Of a DNA stretch of 44,784 bases, positions 1-8,350 are shown piece by piece (the first letter of the stretch is position 1; each line of letters opens with the position of its first letter). Origin of the DNA: a virus; IMG/VR virus record IMGVR_UViG_3300024520_000138, positions 1-44,784 of that record; one strand, given 5' to 3'. Below the pieces are notes generated by a model that saw only the letters and a program-made list of their open reading frames with translations, was not told where the DNA came from and did not search any database. Both the position numbers and the translations under genes were made by a program.

Positions 1-1091
1 TTTATACCAGGGTCGAAGAAATCAACCGTCGCCGACCAATCATAATACTCAGCCATTTCCAACTGGGCTTTATGCATCATATCCCAACCAGCCTGGTCGT
101 TCGTAATTTCTATAACAGCGTCAACAAAAAGGTCCTCATCGACAACCCCATCACCCTTGAGCGTGATTAGTGCGGCACCAGTTACAACACCTTCGCTGAT
201 ACGACAAGTCTCAGGTAGTGCGGCATGAAAACTACTGATGACGGGTAGCCCAGCAGCCATTGCTTCCATCGCAGTAATACACGACACTTCTTCAAAGGTC
301 GTAGGATAAACCATCGCCACTGATTGTTCCTGGAGAACTGCAAGTTCTGATTTATTTAAAGATCCGAGTAGTTCAACGTTTGGTAACGCCTCAGCCATAC
401 CATATAGTTCCTTGTAAGCTGGTGCCATTTCAGCAGTTGTATTCTCGTAACAACAAACCTTTAGTGTATAGTCATTACCAAGTTTCTCCATGATGCCGCC
501 GGGCTTAACTAAGTTGACTAAACCTCTCTCAGGACGACTGGAGTAGACGAGTTGGCCGTCTATTCGTTGATCTTTCCCTGGTGAAGGTTTCGAGAATATC
601 GAACGATCAACACCATTAAGAATTGGATAGACAACTTCCGGGTTAAATCCGTATACTTCAACGATCTGATCTTTATGGTACTGACTAACCGTGAACACAG
701 CGTCTACATTCCACATCATTGAATTGACAGCCTCAGCCTGGCGGTACAATGCCAGATCATGTGTCCACCAAATGTTAATCTTCGACGCCCACTTGTGTGC
801 GAACGCCAATGGGTGACGCTGAATAATACAAACGTCATGTGGTGTGTTCATTGCGTAGAAGTGAAAGTTAAAACCCAGGGGATGCTGTTGGTCAATTTCT
901 CCAACGTTAAGATACCGAACGCCATCCCATTCGCCTTCAGTTTTGTGGGTGGTGAATAACATCACCTTGTGACCCATAGTTGCCAAATGTTTAGCGACAT
1001 AGTATGCCGCGGACTCTGAACCCCCAAGGGACTCAGTCTCTATAGTGGTGCCATTAAATGGCATTCCCATGCAGTGCATGATAATTAACAT
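1..1091 (-). CDS. GT4 glycosyltransferase, N-terminal part of a three-domain fusion (runs off the window)
   Basis: The frame is open from the ATG at 1091 to the window edge (about 363 codons). It reads as a GT-B fold, GT4-type glycosyltransferase: the N-terminal GGSESAAYYVAK segment near residues 24-35 is the usual acceptor-side start, and FEEVSCITAMEAMAAGLP is the family's E-x7-E sugar-nucleotide site. GGGAG and TGGA precede the ATG. Bases 11-136 are identical to 44659-44784; joining the ends keeps the frame exactly (337 codons before the MM pair at 80/44728). The true protein is therefore about 990 residues: GT4, then methyltransferase, then GT2. The last few codons at the window edge (bases 1-10) differ from the other copy, reading FFDPGIK instead of FFDLCIQ. 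It lies directly behind the capsid gene, so modification of virion or host-surface sugars is a reasonable inference. Family call firm; substrate unknown. Confidence 0.88.
   Translation of the reverse strand, partial: MLIIMHCMGMPFNGTTIETESLGGSESAAYYVAKHLATMGHKVMLFTTHKTEGEWDGVRYLNVGEIDQQHPLGFNFHFYAMNTPHDVCIIQRHPLAFAHKWASKINIWWTHDLALYRQAEAVNSMMWNVDAVFTVSQYHKDQIVEVYGFNPEVVYPILNGVDRSIFSKPSPGKDQRIDGQLVYSSRPERGLVNLVKPGGIMEKLGNDYTLKVCCYENTTAEMAPAYKELYGMAEALPNVELLGSLNKSELAVLQEQSVAMVYPTTFEEVSCITAMEAMAAGLPVISSFHAALPETCRISEGVVTGAALITLKGDGVVDEDLFVDAVIEITNDQAGWDMMHKAQLEMAEYYDWSATVDFFDPGI
11..136. repeat. Terminal direct repeat, left copy (contig closes into a circle)
   Basis: These 126 bases are identical to 44659-44784. 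The ten bases to the left (1-10) resemble but do not match 44649-44658. The simplest reading is assembly overlap of a circular or circularly permuted genome of about 44,648 bp. The repeat lies inside one long open frame that is continuous across the join, which supports true closure rather than two genes. Confidence 0.9.
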
Positions 1092-1106
1092 TCCAGCAAC
1101 TCCCGG

Positions 1107-1220
1107 CTAAACGCCTTGACGAGGTTTTGAGGTTCCCGCGCTATCACGAGCTTTCTTTTCTTCCTTGATACGCTTGAGTTCCTTTTCACGATTTGGATCT
1201 TGTTTAGTAGGTACTAACAT
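1107..1220 (-). CDS. Small highly charged protein, 37 aa
   Basis: A 37-codon frame between the capsid gene and the glycosyltransferase. It starts MLVPTKQDPNREKELKRIKE and is rich in Lys, Arg and Glu, with a predicted single helix. A strong ribosome binding site (CTGGAGATACAAAT before ATG) sits at normal spacing and the reading frame fills the otherwise empty gap between two virion-region genes. No function is recognised. Small charged proteins at this position occur in many siphovirus head operons, but I cannot assign a family. Confidence 0.6.
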   Translation of the reverse strand: MLVPTKQDPNREKELKRIKEEKKARDSAGTSKPRQGV

Positions 1221-1287
1221 ATTTGTATCTCCAGTTAAAGTGGAGTGGGCTAACAGTGACCCACTCCGGTTCTAAGTCAACTCAGTA

Positions 1288-2253
1288 TTAAGTTGACGAT
1301 TGAGTATCAGCGATTAGAAAACCGTAATCTGCACCGACGATCTCTTCACCCTGGTAATATCCGACTTCAACTTCTTCACGCTTCTTACGTGAATCGTACG
1401 GATGCCGTTCTGCTTGAAGGTTTGGTAACCCAGCAGCAGACCAACGGAACGAATAACCAAATGCAGGTTGTTCAGTCGAAGGACTAGCAGGGGTATGGAA
1501 TAGCAAAACGTTATCACCCCATACTTGAGCCAACACTTCAGCCTGAGCTTCGTTCGCCGTATTCTGGTATGCACCACCGATAAGGATATCATCGACTTCA
1601 AGTAATGCTTTAACCTGAGCTACGTTAGGATATCCACCACCGTTATCAACACCGAAAATCAAATTACGAATTGCAGTGTTGCGACGGAAGTTACGCCAGG
1701 CAAGATCACCGAACACGATACGCTTCACTCGCTTGCCGGTTGAATCCTGGATATTATCCATACCTGCTTGTACGTCACCAAGTGGGTCAGCGTTAGTGAG
1801 ATCACTCCATGCTGATGCTACAGCTGCGGAACTACCAACGTTGGTAGTGCTGGTCACCTGGGAAGCGATACGAGTTTCCCAACCCAGCATTAGCTTATCC
1901 ATGATGTACTCAACACGACCGTTTAAAAGCTGCTGCACAAAGATTGGATCTGCGTTCGCACGATCTTCGATAGTGACACCGTATTTCAGTGCATAATTCT
2001 TTGCAAAATACGCAGCTGTTGAAACTTCACGAGTAATTTCGTTAGCTTCAGTACCAGGTGCTCGCAATGATTCTTCTACACGTAAAGCATCAGACCGTAA
2101 AAAGATCGAATAAAAGTCGCTTTGCTTTGCGACGGGAACCATCGGGAAAATCAAATCAGCGATCATTCCCTCCGGACGATAGTTAATAGCCACGTTCGAC
2201 AGTAATGCGTCTACGTGAGTATTCTCTGCTGTTGCTCCAAATTTCCGTTTCAT
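1288..2253 (-). CDS. Major capsid protein (HK97-fold type)
   Basis: A 321-residue protein, normal size for a phage major capsid protein. It has an N-terminal extended arm (MKRKFGATAENTHVDALLSN), a mid-region with FGDLAWRNFRRNTAIRNLIFG, and a C-terminal aromatic beta-rich segment (FGYSFRW, EEVEVGYYQGEEIVGADYGFLI) typical of capsid subunits in phages with Mu-like portals. GGAGA precedes the ATG by seven bases. It lies directly after the decoration protein gene and after the protease/scaffold gene, the canonical order in head operons. There is no protease or delta domain at the N-terminus, consistent with a separate scaffold. Identity rests on order, size and sequence character rather than one diagnostic motif. 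Confidence 0.85.
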   Translation of the reverse strand: MKRKFGATAENTHVDALLSNVAINYRPEGMIADLIFPMVPVAKQSDFYSIFLRSDALRVEESLRAPGTEANEITREVSTAAYFAKNYALKYGVTIEDRANADPIFVQQLLNGRVEYIMDKLMLGWETRIASQVTSTTNVGSSAAVASAWSDLTNADPLGDVQAGMDNIQDSTGKRVKRIVFGDLAWRNFRRNTAIRNLIFGVDNGGGYPNVAQVKALLEVDDILIGGAYQNTANEAQAEVLAQVWGDNVLLFHTPASPSTEQPAFGYSFRWSAAGLPNLQAERHPYDSRKKREEVEVGYYQGEEIVGADYGFLIADTQSST

Positions 2254-2265
2254 AATTGTCTCCGG

Positions 2266-2637
2266 TTAAGGCTGATATCCACCAGCAAAGTTGAAAAGAC
2301 CAGTGAAGGTATCACCAGAGTTCGCGGCGTAAAGAGCTTTACCAACAGCAGCGGAACCAGAGGTGACTGTGATCACCCAACCACCACCAGCGGCGTTACT
2401 CGTTACGTCAAGTCCGGCACCAACAGCGATAGCTGCTCCAGCTCGAGCTTTCATAATACCAGTGTAACCAACAGTTGCTGCACGACCAGAAGCGGCCGGC
2501 TTGTTCTGAAGAATACCGAAAGACGTAGCACCCGAGAGAGCTAATGTTCCACCGATGTTAATGACCTTGTACTGACCAGCTGAAAGGTCAGCACCAGCTG
2601 AGATAGCAACTGAATCGTATTTATTCTGAATAGTCAT
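2266..2637 (-). CDS. Head decoration protein (DUF2190-like)
   Basis: A 123-residue, Gly/Ala-rich, beta-strand-rich protein (SAGADLSAGQYKVINIGG, then AGAAIAVGAGLDVTSN) that matches the style of DUF2190-like capsid decoration or stabilisation proteins. These proteins sit at capsid three-fold or quasi-three-fold axes. The start ATG overlaps the stop codon of the protease/scaffold gene (TAATG), suggesting translational coupling, and the major capsid gene follows after 12 bases. Order protease-decoration-capsid is the same as in lambda-like and Mu-like head modules. Confidence 0.75.
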   Translation of the reverse strand: MTIQNKYDSVAISAGADLSAGQYKVINIGGTLALSGATSFGILQNKPAASGRAATVGYTGIMKARAGAAIAVGAGLDVTSNAAGGGWVITVTSGSAAVGKALYAANSGDTFTGLFNFAGGYQP

Positions 2638-3191
2638 TATGCATACTCCCCGTTACTAACTTTGTATTCCTCAGACAGTTCAGGGTTAGCCGACATCGTA
2701 ATAGTCAAAGCACGACCAAAATCGATTTGGCTGTTCTTCTCCATAATTGCGTAGGCTTTCTGTGAAAGTTCTGAACCAGCGTCCTTGCCAGTATCAAGAT
2801 CGTCGTCGTCTTCCTCGCCTGTTTGCTTGGAAAACTTACCGTCTTTTGGCTGGGTAGGTAGTAAAGCCAGGACATCAGCTTCTACCAGTTTAACGACACG
2901 CTCGTCGTCATCGATACCGAGAACCTTAGAAAACGATTCACGTTGAAGGACAGTGATGGTTTTGTTCTTCACTGCACCTTCAAGTAACGCTATGAACTTC
3001 ACGCGTGCGGCGTCTACTACTGATTGACCAACGGCTTTCGCTGTGGCTGCTTCGGCATCAGATACCTTAGTTGTCAGGTCTTTCACCTGGGATTCCAGTG
3101 TACTAAACTGGGTCTTAGTCGAAGAAACTAACGCAGTCGCTTCCGCGAGATCTTTGCGTAGCTTGGCTTCCTCTTCTGCTGTTAAAGGCAT
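2637..3191 (-). CDS. Nested scaffolding protein from an internal in-frame start
   Basis: An ATG at 3191 is in frame with the protease (codon 173) and is preceded by CAGGAGATAATTAC, a better ribosome binding site than most in this genome. It would give a 184-residue protein consisting of just the coiled-coil scaffold part beginning MPLTAEEEAKLRKDL. Lambda Nu3 and Mu Z are made in the same way. This is inferred from sequence only. Confidence 0.7.
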   Translation of the reverse strand: MPLTAEEEAKLRKDLAEATALVSSTKTQFSTLESQVKDLTTKVSDAEAATAKAVGQSVVDAARVKFIALLEGAVKNKTITVLQRESFSKVLGIDDDERVVKLVEADVLALLPTQPKDGKFSKQTGEEDDDDLDTGKDAGSELSQKAYAIMEKNSQIDFGRALTITMSANPELSEEYKVSNGEYA

Positions 3192-3707
3192 GTAATTATC
3201 TCCTGATAATTGAGGGTTCATTGAGAAACATAAATGGTCACCAACCGACGAAAACGTCGCGGAACTCATCCGGCTATTCTTGGACATTAAAGCACCCAAG
3301 TCGTCAAGCACATTCACGGCAGGGATATCCGCACCGAGTATGGCAATAGCCGTTATGACGAAATCATAAAAATTCCCTTTGTGTTGTACATCGAAATCCA
3401 ATTCAATGCTAACGTCCCGATATAACTTCTTATCAAAAGCTGTCATCATTACATCGGGGACATTTATAAACTCTGCTACAAGCTTGGGAGGTGTCTGAGC
3501 TTCATCAACACTCATTGAATCAACCCAACCAAGAGCTGGTTGTCCATCTAATACTGGTTGCTCGTCATTGTGACCAAGCTTAAGAGGTACATTTAAAACA
3601 TCTTTGAGAGAATTAAAGGCGTTGGTCATCTTCCTCAAGTCGTTAAGTGTGAAGTTGAAACCATTCCAGGTCCCAACTGCGAATATCTCTTTTAATAGTT
3701 TGTTCAT
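2637..3707 (-). CDS. Capsid maturation protease with C-terminal scaffold domain (Mu gpI-like)
   Basis: A 356-residue protein with two parts. Residues 1-150 resemble the Mu I / phage prohead protease group: GTWNGFNFTLNDLRKM at the start, LKLGHNDEQP (a His in the conserved KLGH context) and RDVSIELDF, where the Ser after YRDV is the likely nucleophile. Residues 173-300 are a Glu/Lys/Ala-rich coiled coil (EEEAKLRKDL onwards), as expected for a scaffold, followed by an acidic linker with EEDDDDLD. The start overlaps the stop of the upstream small membrane gene (ATGA). A second strong start lies inside the frame at 3191. Mu, lambda and many siphoviruses use this same nested protease/scaffold design. 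Confidence 0.8.
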   Translation of the reverse strand: MNKLLKEIFAVGTWNGFNFTLNDLRKMTNAFNSLKDVLNVPLKLGHNDEQPVLDGQPALGWVDSMSVDEAQTPPKLVAEFINVPDVMMTAFDKKLYRDVSIELDFDVQHKGNFYDFVITAIAILGADIPAVNVLDDLGALMSKNSRMSSATFSSVGDHLCFSMNPQLSGDNYMPLTAEEEAKLRKDLAEATALVSSTKTQFSTLESQVKDLTTKVSDAEAATAKAVGQSVVDAARVKFIALLEGAVKNKTITVLQRESFSKVLGIDDDERVVKLVEADVLALLPTQPKDGKFSKQTGEEDDDDLDTGKDAGSELSQKAYAIMEKNSQIDFGRALTITMSANPELSEEYKVSNGEYA

Positions 3708-3883
3708 GCAAAGTACCCCAGGGCTATTAGTACAACTAAAATAACACCTGCAGATATTTGATACTCAACAACTTTGTTCTTAGCTGCCTTTAGCATCGAC
3801 ATACCTTCAGGATCCTTATTTTTTAACCACTCAGTCACTAAGTCAATGCGCCTCATGATCATTCTATATTTAGTAAGTTTCAT
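3704..3883 (-). CDS. Small single-span membrane protein, 59 aa
   Basis: A 59-codon frame between portal and protease. GGAGG precedes the ATG, with the portal stop codon TAG between them. Its stop overlaps the protease start (ATGA), so it is tightly coupled on both sides and very likely real. The N-terminal two thirds is basic (MKLTKYRMIMRRIDLV) and the last 18 residues form a hydrophobic segment (AGVILVVLIALGYFA) that would span a membrane with the C-terminus just outside. Function unknown; a membrane protein within the head-assembly cluster is unusual. Confidence 0.75.
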   Translation of the reverse strand: MKLTKYRMIMRRIDLVTEWLKNKDPEGMSMLKAAKNKVVEYQISAGVILVVLIALGYFA

Positions 3884-3885
3884 AT

Positions 3886-6339
3886 CTAGCCTCCGAAGCC
3901 AGCTTGCGGATTAATTGTAGGAAATGGACTCTCAGACCACTTGTCAAACGACGTTACTGGTATTAAAAGAGAACGACAGTTGAAGTGATTAGGTGGACGC
4001 CAGGGACCATCCCAAACTTCACCATCAGCTGCATGGATTTGGTTATCAAGATGTTGGCATATTTGAGTTGTTCGTCCATCAAGAATAGCGGAGTATTCCA
4101 TAGCCTCTACGAAGTCATCTAGTAGTGGGTCAGTGAAGAACGAATACCGAGCTTCATTAATAGCTTCAAAGGAGTTAGTCCTAACAATAGTGTTTAGTCT
4201 AGCAGCTGTGGTTGCTGCGGTCTTGGTTTCAAGTAAACCAGCCATCTCAGTTTGGGCATCTTCACCAGTGATAAAACCTTCAGAGGCAAACGCCACGTAT
4301 ATATTATCGACTGTGTCACGTATTGTTTGTGAAGATTTAATTGACTGAGATAGGATATTCTCGACGATTGCTTTCATGTCGTTAGTAATCTTACCAGTCA
4401 TCGTAAATGATTTTTGATCGAAGAACTCGGCAGCATCCTCATCAAGACGTACAAACCCAGATGACATCTTGACACCCTTAGCTCTATCAATTTCTCTCCT
4501 AGCATGCTTCTCGCCTAGTGCCCATGCTTTATTTAGCATACGTCGTACGGCTGAACGAAGCTTCTTGACTGATTCAGTATCCAGTTTGATCTTCTCTAAA
4601 TCACCTGGCTTAATAACTTTCATAGTTAGTATGTGATCCGTTGTTGGCTTGACAATACCAATAACTATACTGGATAACTCAGGTACAGTGTCTTCCTCAA
4701 TCTGTTGTGAGTTCTTATCAATGACAGCGAACGCTACTCGATTGTTTGCTGCCTCAAGTTTAGAGACTATCCTTTGGCCTGATTTACCAATAATCGTTTC
4801 ATCAGGTTTGTCTGGATCTTCATTAGGATCAACGTCATCATTATCATCGTCTTCTTCACCCGGTATTGGTGTCCCTGGTGTACTAGGAACTTGGACAGGA
4901 GCTTTAGGCTCGAAGCCTTTACCAACATCACCCATTATTTCTTCAGCAGTTTCTAAATCAACTGGGAATGATACTACTAGTATTTGGACTCCTGTTTCTC
5001 TAGGTATCTTTTCAGTAGCTACTCTCTCAACGATATCCGCCATAGCACCTACCTGAACTCCACTCAACGCTGTTTGTGGACTAACGTCATTTGAGTTGTT
5101 CTCCTCGTCCTTAGGATCAACTTTAGGAAACTCGAGTATACTACGTAGGTGATCTTCATCTGATGGCCGAGATTTAACAGAGTTGTTATTCACTAACTCA
5201 CTCCATTTAGATACTATTTCAAATTGTTGCTTCTTAGAAAGGTCATGAAGCTTCCATCGTGGGTATAACCCATCAGGAAAGTTCTGCTCAGCTATGTCTG
5301 TGAAGAGTTGTTCGTTAACCGTTTCTTCTAATCCGCCAGCCTCCGAGTCAAGCACCCAAAGAAACGCCTCAACCTGGGTATCTCCCAAAGCTCGCGAACC
5401 ATTTGGACCTTGCTCGGATAAACCTAGCAGATTCGGCATCAATAACGATTTAGCTATTGACTTATCATGTCCTTGTACTGCACGACCAAACGCCTGAGTA
5501 TCTGATGGATGCTCAAGATTAAAATCAAACCCGGATGGTAGTATCATCGAAGAGTTAGACTTAATAGAAGACATGACGTTAACTAAGTTCGTATAGTCAG
5601 TGGAATTAACTGATAATGTCTTCTCGCCAACTGGTTTAATCCAAGCGAAGCCACCAGCCACACGTTCGAGGAATATATTTTGTAGTAGGAGGGTTGTATC
5701 CTTTGACCACCACGCTCGATACGCTTCACGTAACTCACTCTGACCGTAGTATTCATCAACGTCTGCGTTATTGACATGATGAATAAACTTAGTGATATCA
5801 AGTGAGATCTCCTTACCAGAGATATGTTGTTCTAATTGTTCTAATCCACCGAACTTATCTTTTAAGAAATGGAACGTCTCAAACGGTTTTAGTCGTAGCG
5901 ATTTAATACCTACCCAGGTAACACTATCAATCTCAACTGATTGGAATGTCTTCTCTACTAAGCTAAATCCATTATATAAAGACGACATAATCATGTCGAG
6001 CCTAGTCTTAAACGAACCCGGCATCTTCTGTAGTATACCTTCGAGTACCTCTGCACGCTTCTTGTTTTCAGAGTCTGAAAGCTTTGGGTGATCTTCAAAT
6101 GACCATTCACGACCTGTTACTGCATCACGATGAAAACGTATAACAGCTTTAACCTGTTCGTCAGTCATCATCTTCTTGTATATGGTGTAACCCTTACGAG
6201 TCATAAGATCATCAGGATTATAATCCGTAAACATACCAGGCAGTATAAGGGAATCACCTGCAAAAGCTACCTCGGAGGCTTTCTCCACTTTTGGCGGTTT
6301 TGATTTAAAGACATCAGGGATTAAGTTACCAAGTTCCAT
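3886..6339 (-). CDS. Portal protein fused to MuF-type head morphogenesis domain
   Basis: An 817-residue protein. Residues 1 to about 390 match the Mu gp29-like (DUF935) portal family: the clip/wing region includes RFHRDAVTGREWSFEDHP and a long helical stem region, ending with KPNLLGLSEQGP-type sequence (here MPNLLGLSEQG). Residues 430-540 are an acidic linker (GEEDDDNDDVDPNEDPD). The C-terminal 200 residues match the MuF/SPP1 gp7 minor head family: RTNSFEAINEARYSFF and the closing LDGRTTQICQHLDNQ...WRPPNHFNCRS signature with two conserved Cys. In most relatives these are two genes; here they are one polypeptide. Its start overlaps the end of the terminase gene by 14 bases. The portal forms the dodecameric DNA gate; the MuF part is usually an internal head protein. 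Confidence 0.85.
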   Translation of the reverse strand: MELGNLIPDVFKSKPPKVEKASEVAFAGDSLILPGMFTDYNPDDLMTRKGYTIYKKMMTDEQVKAVIRFHRDAVTGREWSFEDHPKLSDSENKKRAEVLEGILQKMPGSFKTRLDMIMSSLYNGFSLVEKTFQSVEIDSVTWVGIKSLRLKPFETFHFLKDKFGGLEQLEQHISGKEISLDITKFIHHVNNADVDEYYGQSELREAYRAWWSKDTTLLLQNIFLERVAGGFAWIKPVGEKTLSVNSTDYTNLVNVMSSIKSNSSMILPSGFDFNLEHPSDTQAFGRAVQGHDKSIAKSLLMPNLLGLSEQGPNGSRALGDTQVEAFLWVLDSEAGGLEETVNEQLFTDIAEQNFPDGLYPRWKLHDLSKKQQFEIVSKWSELVNNNSVKSRPSDEDHLRSILEFPKVDPKDEENNSNDVSPQTALSGVQVGAMADIVERVATEKIPRETGVQILVVSFPVDLETAEEIMGDVGKGFEPKAPVQVPSTPGTPIPGEEDDDNDDVDPNEDPDKPDETIIGKSGQRIVSKLEAANNRVAFAVIDKNSQQIEEDTVPELSSIVIGIVKPTTDHILTMKVIKPGDLEKIKLDTESVKKLRSAVRRMLNKAWALGEKHARREIDRAKGVKMSSGFVRLDEDAAEFFDQKSFTMTGKITNDMKAIVENILSQSIKSSQTIRDTVDNIYVAFASEGFITGEDAQTEMAGLLETKTAATTAARLNTIVRTNSFEAINEARYSFFTDPLLDDFVEAMEYSAILDGRTTQICQHLDNQIHAADGEVWDGPWRPPNHFNCRSLLIPVTSFDKWSESPFPTINPQAGFGG

Positions 6340-7834
6340 TATCAGATACCTCCCCGAATAGTGTTAGCACTCCCATATCAACCGGCGCCATTTCTGGTAT
6401 CTGAGTAGCAAGTTGCATAATAGCCGAGTCAGTCAAATCAGGTGACTTAATGTTTCGTCGTTTCATCTCTTCTTTTGTCTCCAGGTTTTCAACCCTCTCT
6501 ACACCCGGCTTGGAATGTACAGAACAAGTCTGTGCGGTAAAGTCTTCCCAGTCTTCCTCATCGTCGTGGAAGTCGTCTGCGAAGTCGATAGTTCCATCTC
6601 GTAACCCATCCCTGAATACCATGTACGTTTGAGTACGTCGATTAGACCAGATCTTTGTATCATCAGAGCCAGACCCTCCTCGGTACGTAACAACTGTATA
6701 ACCACCTTTAATAAGAATACCTGCTGTGCCAGCACCAACACCAATCGAGTCTATGACTAAATCATCATCAGAGTTCTTCTCACCTCCGAACTCTTTAAAC
6801 ATCTTAGCACCGGCTTGTGCTGATTCAATGGGAGCTACTGCAGGTGCAAAGCTATAACGTCTTTGTTTGATGTACTTAGTGAACGAATGGTAGTGTAGTG
6901 CCGCTGTCACAACGGTCTCATCTGTACCACCATCGGCAACGTCGACTGATACACGGAGTTTAGGTATTGAACCATCAGTATCACGTTCTCGGCCTTTAGC
7001 CTCCTCGAGCCACTCTAATGCAACGAGCTGGTTCTCTTCTGTATTAGCAAACTCACCCTTAGCACGTACAAGGTATACTGGTGACTTCTTGCCGTACTTC
7101 CTAGCCATGCCACGTACCCAGCTAGGATCGATGAAACGAGAATCACCTGGTTTGATATGCATCTTAAAATACAAATCCTTAATGCCAGGCTTGTTATGTG
7201 AATTACTAAACTCACCACTTGTTCTAGTGGGGTTACCTATCATGACTAACACAGAGCCAGCCGTTGAGAGTGTACCTTCTATAACTGGGAACATGGGGTC
7301 TAACACTTTAGCGGAACCCTCATCAACTAAGAATAGCTGAGGTTCATCATGGTAACCAGAAAGGTTGTCAGGGTCAGTGGCTGTCTCTGCCGTGCATCCC
7401 CAATCCTCGTCATTCAGTATTCTAATCTCAGTGGCTGTTACCTTGATCATGTTTGCATAAGAGGAATCCGCTTGTCGTAGGATCTTACGGTACCTTGGCC
7501 AGAGGCGAGTCTTAAGTTGTTTCTCTTTAGGGGCCGTGCACACTATGCGACCATAGAAAACGTAATTCCACCAATGAATCACCTGGGCTAAACAATGTGT
7601 TTTACCAGGACCGTGGCATGAGCGTATACTTATTCGATTCAAACCTTTGTGATTAACAACTGTCTTTTGTTTTTTAATCTTACGATGTACATCAGCAATA
7701 GCTTCTATAACAACAATCTGCCATGGGTCGGGTTTTTCGTGTAGTATTGATTTAAGGAACCACAATGGGTTATTAAATGCACGCTGTTTAGATTCTCTTA
7801 GTACAGTATAGAGATCTTCTGCAGTTGCACTCAC
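6326..7834 (-). CDS. terL: Terminase large subunit
   Basis: A 502-residue DNA packaging motor. The ATPase half has Walker A SCHGPGKTH (residues 72-80) and Walker B LFLVDEGS (168-174), with the adenine-binding region PDPWQ at 36-40. The nuclease half has the RNase H-like acidic residues in SVDVADGG (D298, D301) and LVIDSIGVG (D362), plus a late Asp in SPDLTDSAIM. All catalytic motifs look intact. The gene starts four bases inside the upstream gene (ATGA) and overlaps the portal gene, as in a tightly coupled packaging operon. The gene order small terminase-TerL-portal is standard. Confidence 0.93.
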   Translation of the reverse strand: MSATAEDLYTVLRESKQRAFNNPLWFLKSILHEKPDPWQIVVIEAIADVHRKIKKQKTVVNHKGLNRISIRSCHGPGKTHCLAQVIHWWNYVFYGRIVCTAPKEKQLKTRLWPRYRKILRQADSSYANMIKVTATEIRILNDEDWGCTAETATDPDNLSGYHDEPQLFLVDEGSAKVLDPMFPVIEGTLSTAGSVLVMIGNPTRTSGEFSNSHNKPGIKDLYFKMHIKPGDSRFIDPSWVRGMARKYGKKSPVYLVRAKGEFANTEENQLVALEWLEEAKGRERDTDGSIPKLRVSVDVADGGTDETVVTAALHYHSFTKYIKQRRYSFAPAVAPIESAQAGAKMFKEFGGEKNSDDDLVIDSIGVGAGTAGILIKGGYTVVTYRGGSGSDDTKIWSNRRTQTYMVFRDGLRDGTIDFADDFHDDEEDWEDFTAQTCSVHSKPGVERVENLETKEEMKRRNIKSPDLTDSAIMQLATQIPEMAPVDMGVLTLFGEVSDNGTW

Positions 7835-8247
7835 TTCATTGTATCCTTAGTAGCCTTTGTAATCATCTCAACAAACTCTGCAAAAGGATTGTTGCCGTTG
7901 GGATCGGATAATTCAACTGATTTTAAATCAGGAAGTACTTTAGCTAATAGCTTGAACTTGATGTTAATGGAGATCTTTAATGCATCAAGCTTAATGGAGA
8001 AGAAGTTTTTTTCCTCAGTAGTAATGTTTTTACGCTTCCGACTATTTAGAAGTTTATTGATATTTGCAACGTCTTTTAGTAACGCCTCAACGTCATTCAT
8101 CAGCTTAGTGTTGGCAATTCGGTTACGGAGATCTTCTTGGTTTTGAATTCGATTAGCTATCGCTCGTGTACGCATCGACTGTACGTTTTTCGTAACGGAG
8201 CCTGTCTTACCAGCGGTTCTCTTCTTCTGAGGGGCCTTGCTAGGCAT
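7831..8247 (-). CDS. Putative terminase small subunit
   Basis: A 138-residue basic protein starting MPSKAPQKKRTAGKTGSVTK, followed by long helices (QNQEDLRNRIANTKLMNDVE) and an Asp/Asn-rich C-terminus. I recognise no clear family; the call rests on its place directly upstream of and overlapping TerL, its basic N-terminus and its helical oligomerisation-like middle. The start is uncertain. The frame extends upstream to 8394, with an ATG at 8331 that has GGGG before it, but that ATG lies inside the predicted promoter at 8310-8337. The ATG at 8247 has no clear ribosome binding site; a leader peptide of 11 codons (ATG at about 8257 after AGGAGA) overlaps it and could couple translation. Confidence 0.55.
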   Translation of the reverse strand: MPSKAPQKKRTAGKTGSVTKNVQSMRTRAIANRIQNQEDLRNRIANTKLMNDVEALLKDVANINKLLNSRKRKNITTEEKNFFSIKLDALKISINIKFKLLAKVLPDLKSVELSDPNGNNPFAEFVEMITKATKDTMK

Positions 8248-8309
8248 TAAGTGAATGTAAAACAATGAGTTGCATGACTGATACGATCTCCTATGTACGT
8301 ATGTTTGAG

Positions 8310-8337
8310 ATTGTACATATATCAGTTCCATTGTAAA
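8310..8337 (-). promoter_or_regulatory. Probable sigma70-type promoter for the structural arm
   Basis: Read on the minus strand, TTTACA is followed after 16 bases by TACAAT. Transcription would begin near 8303, upstream of the head genes. The -35 context GTTTACAATGG is repeated exactly in the divergent plus-strand promoter at 8776. Inference from consensus only. Confidence 0.55.
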
Positions 8338-8350
8338 CCCCAGGGTAAAA

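Noticed and set aside
8227-8260. An 11-codon leader peptide (MQLIVLHSLNA) overlapping the small terminase start.
   Set aside because: It has AGGAGA but at long spacing and is too short to judge; noted only as a possible coupling device.
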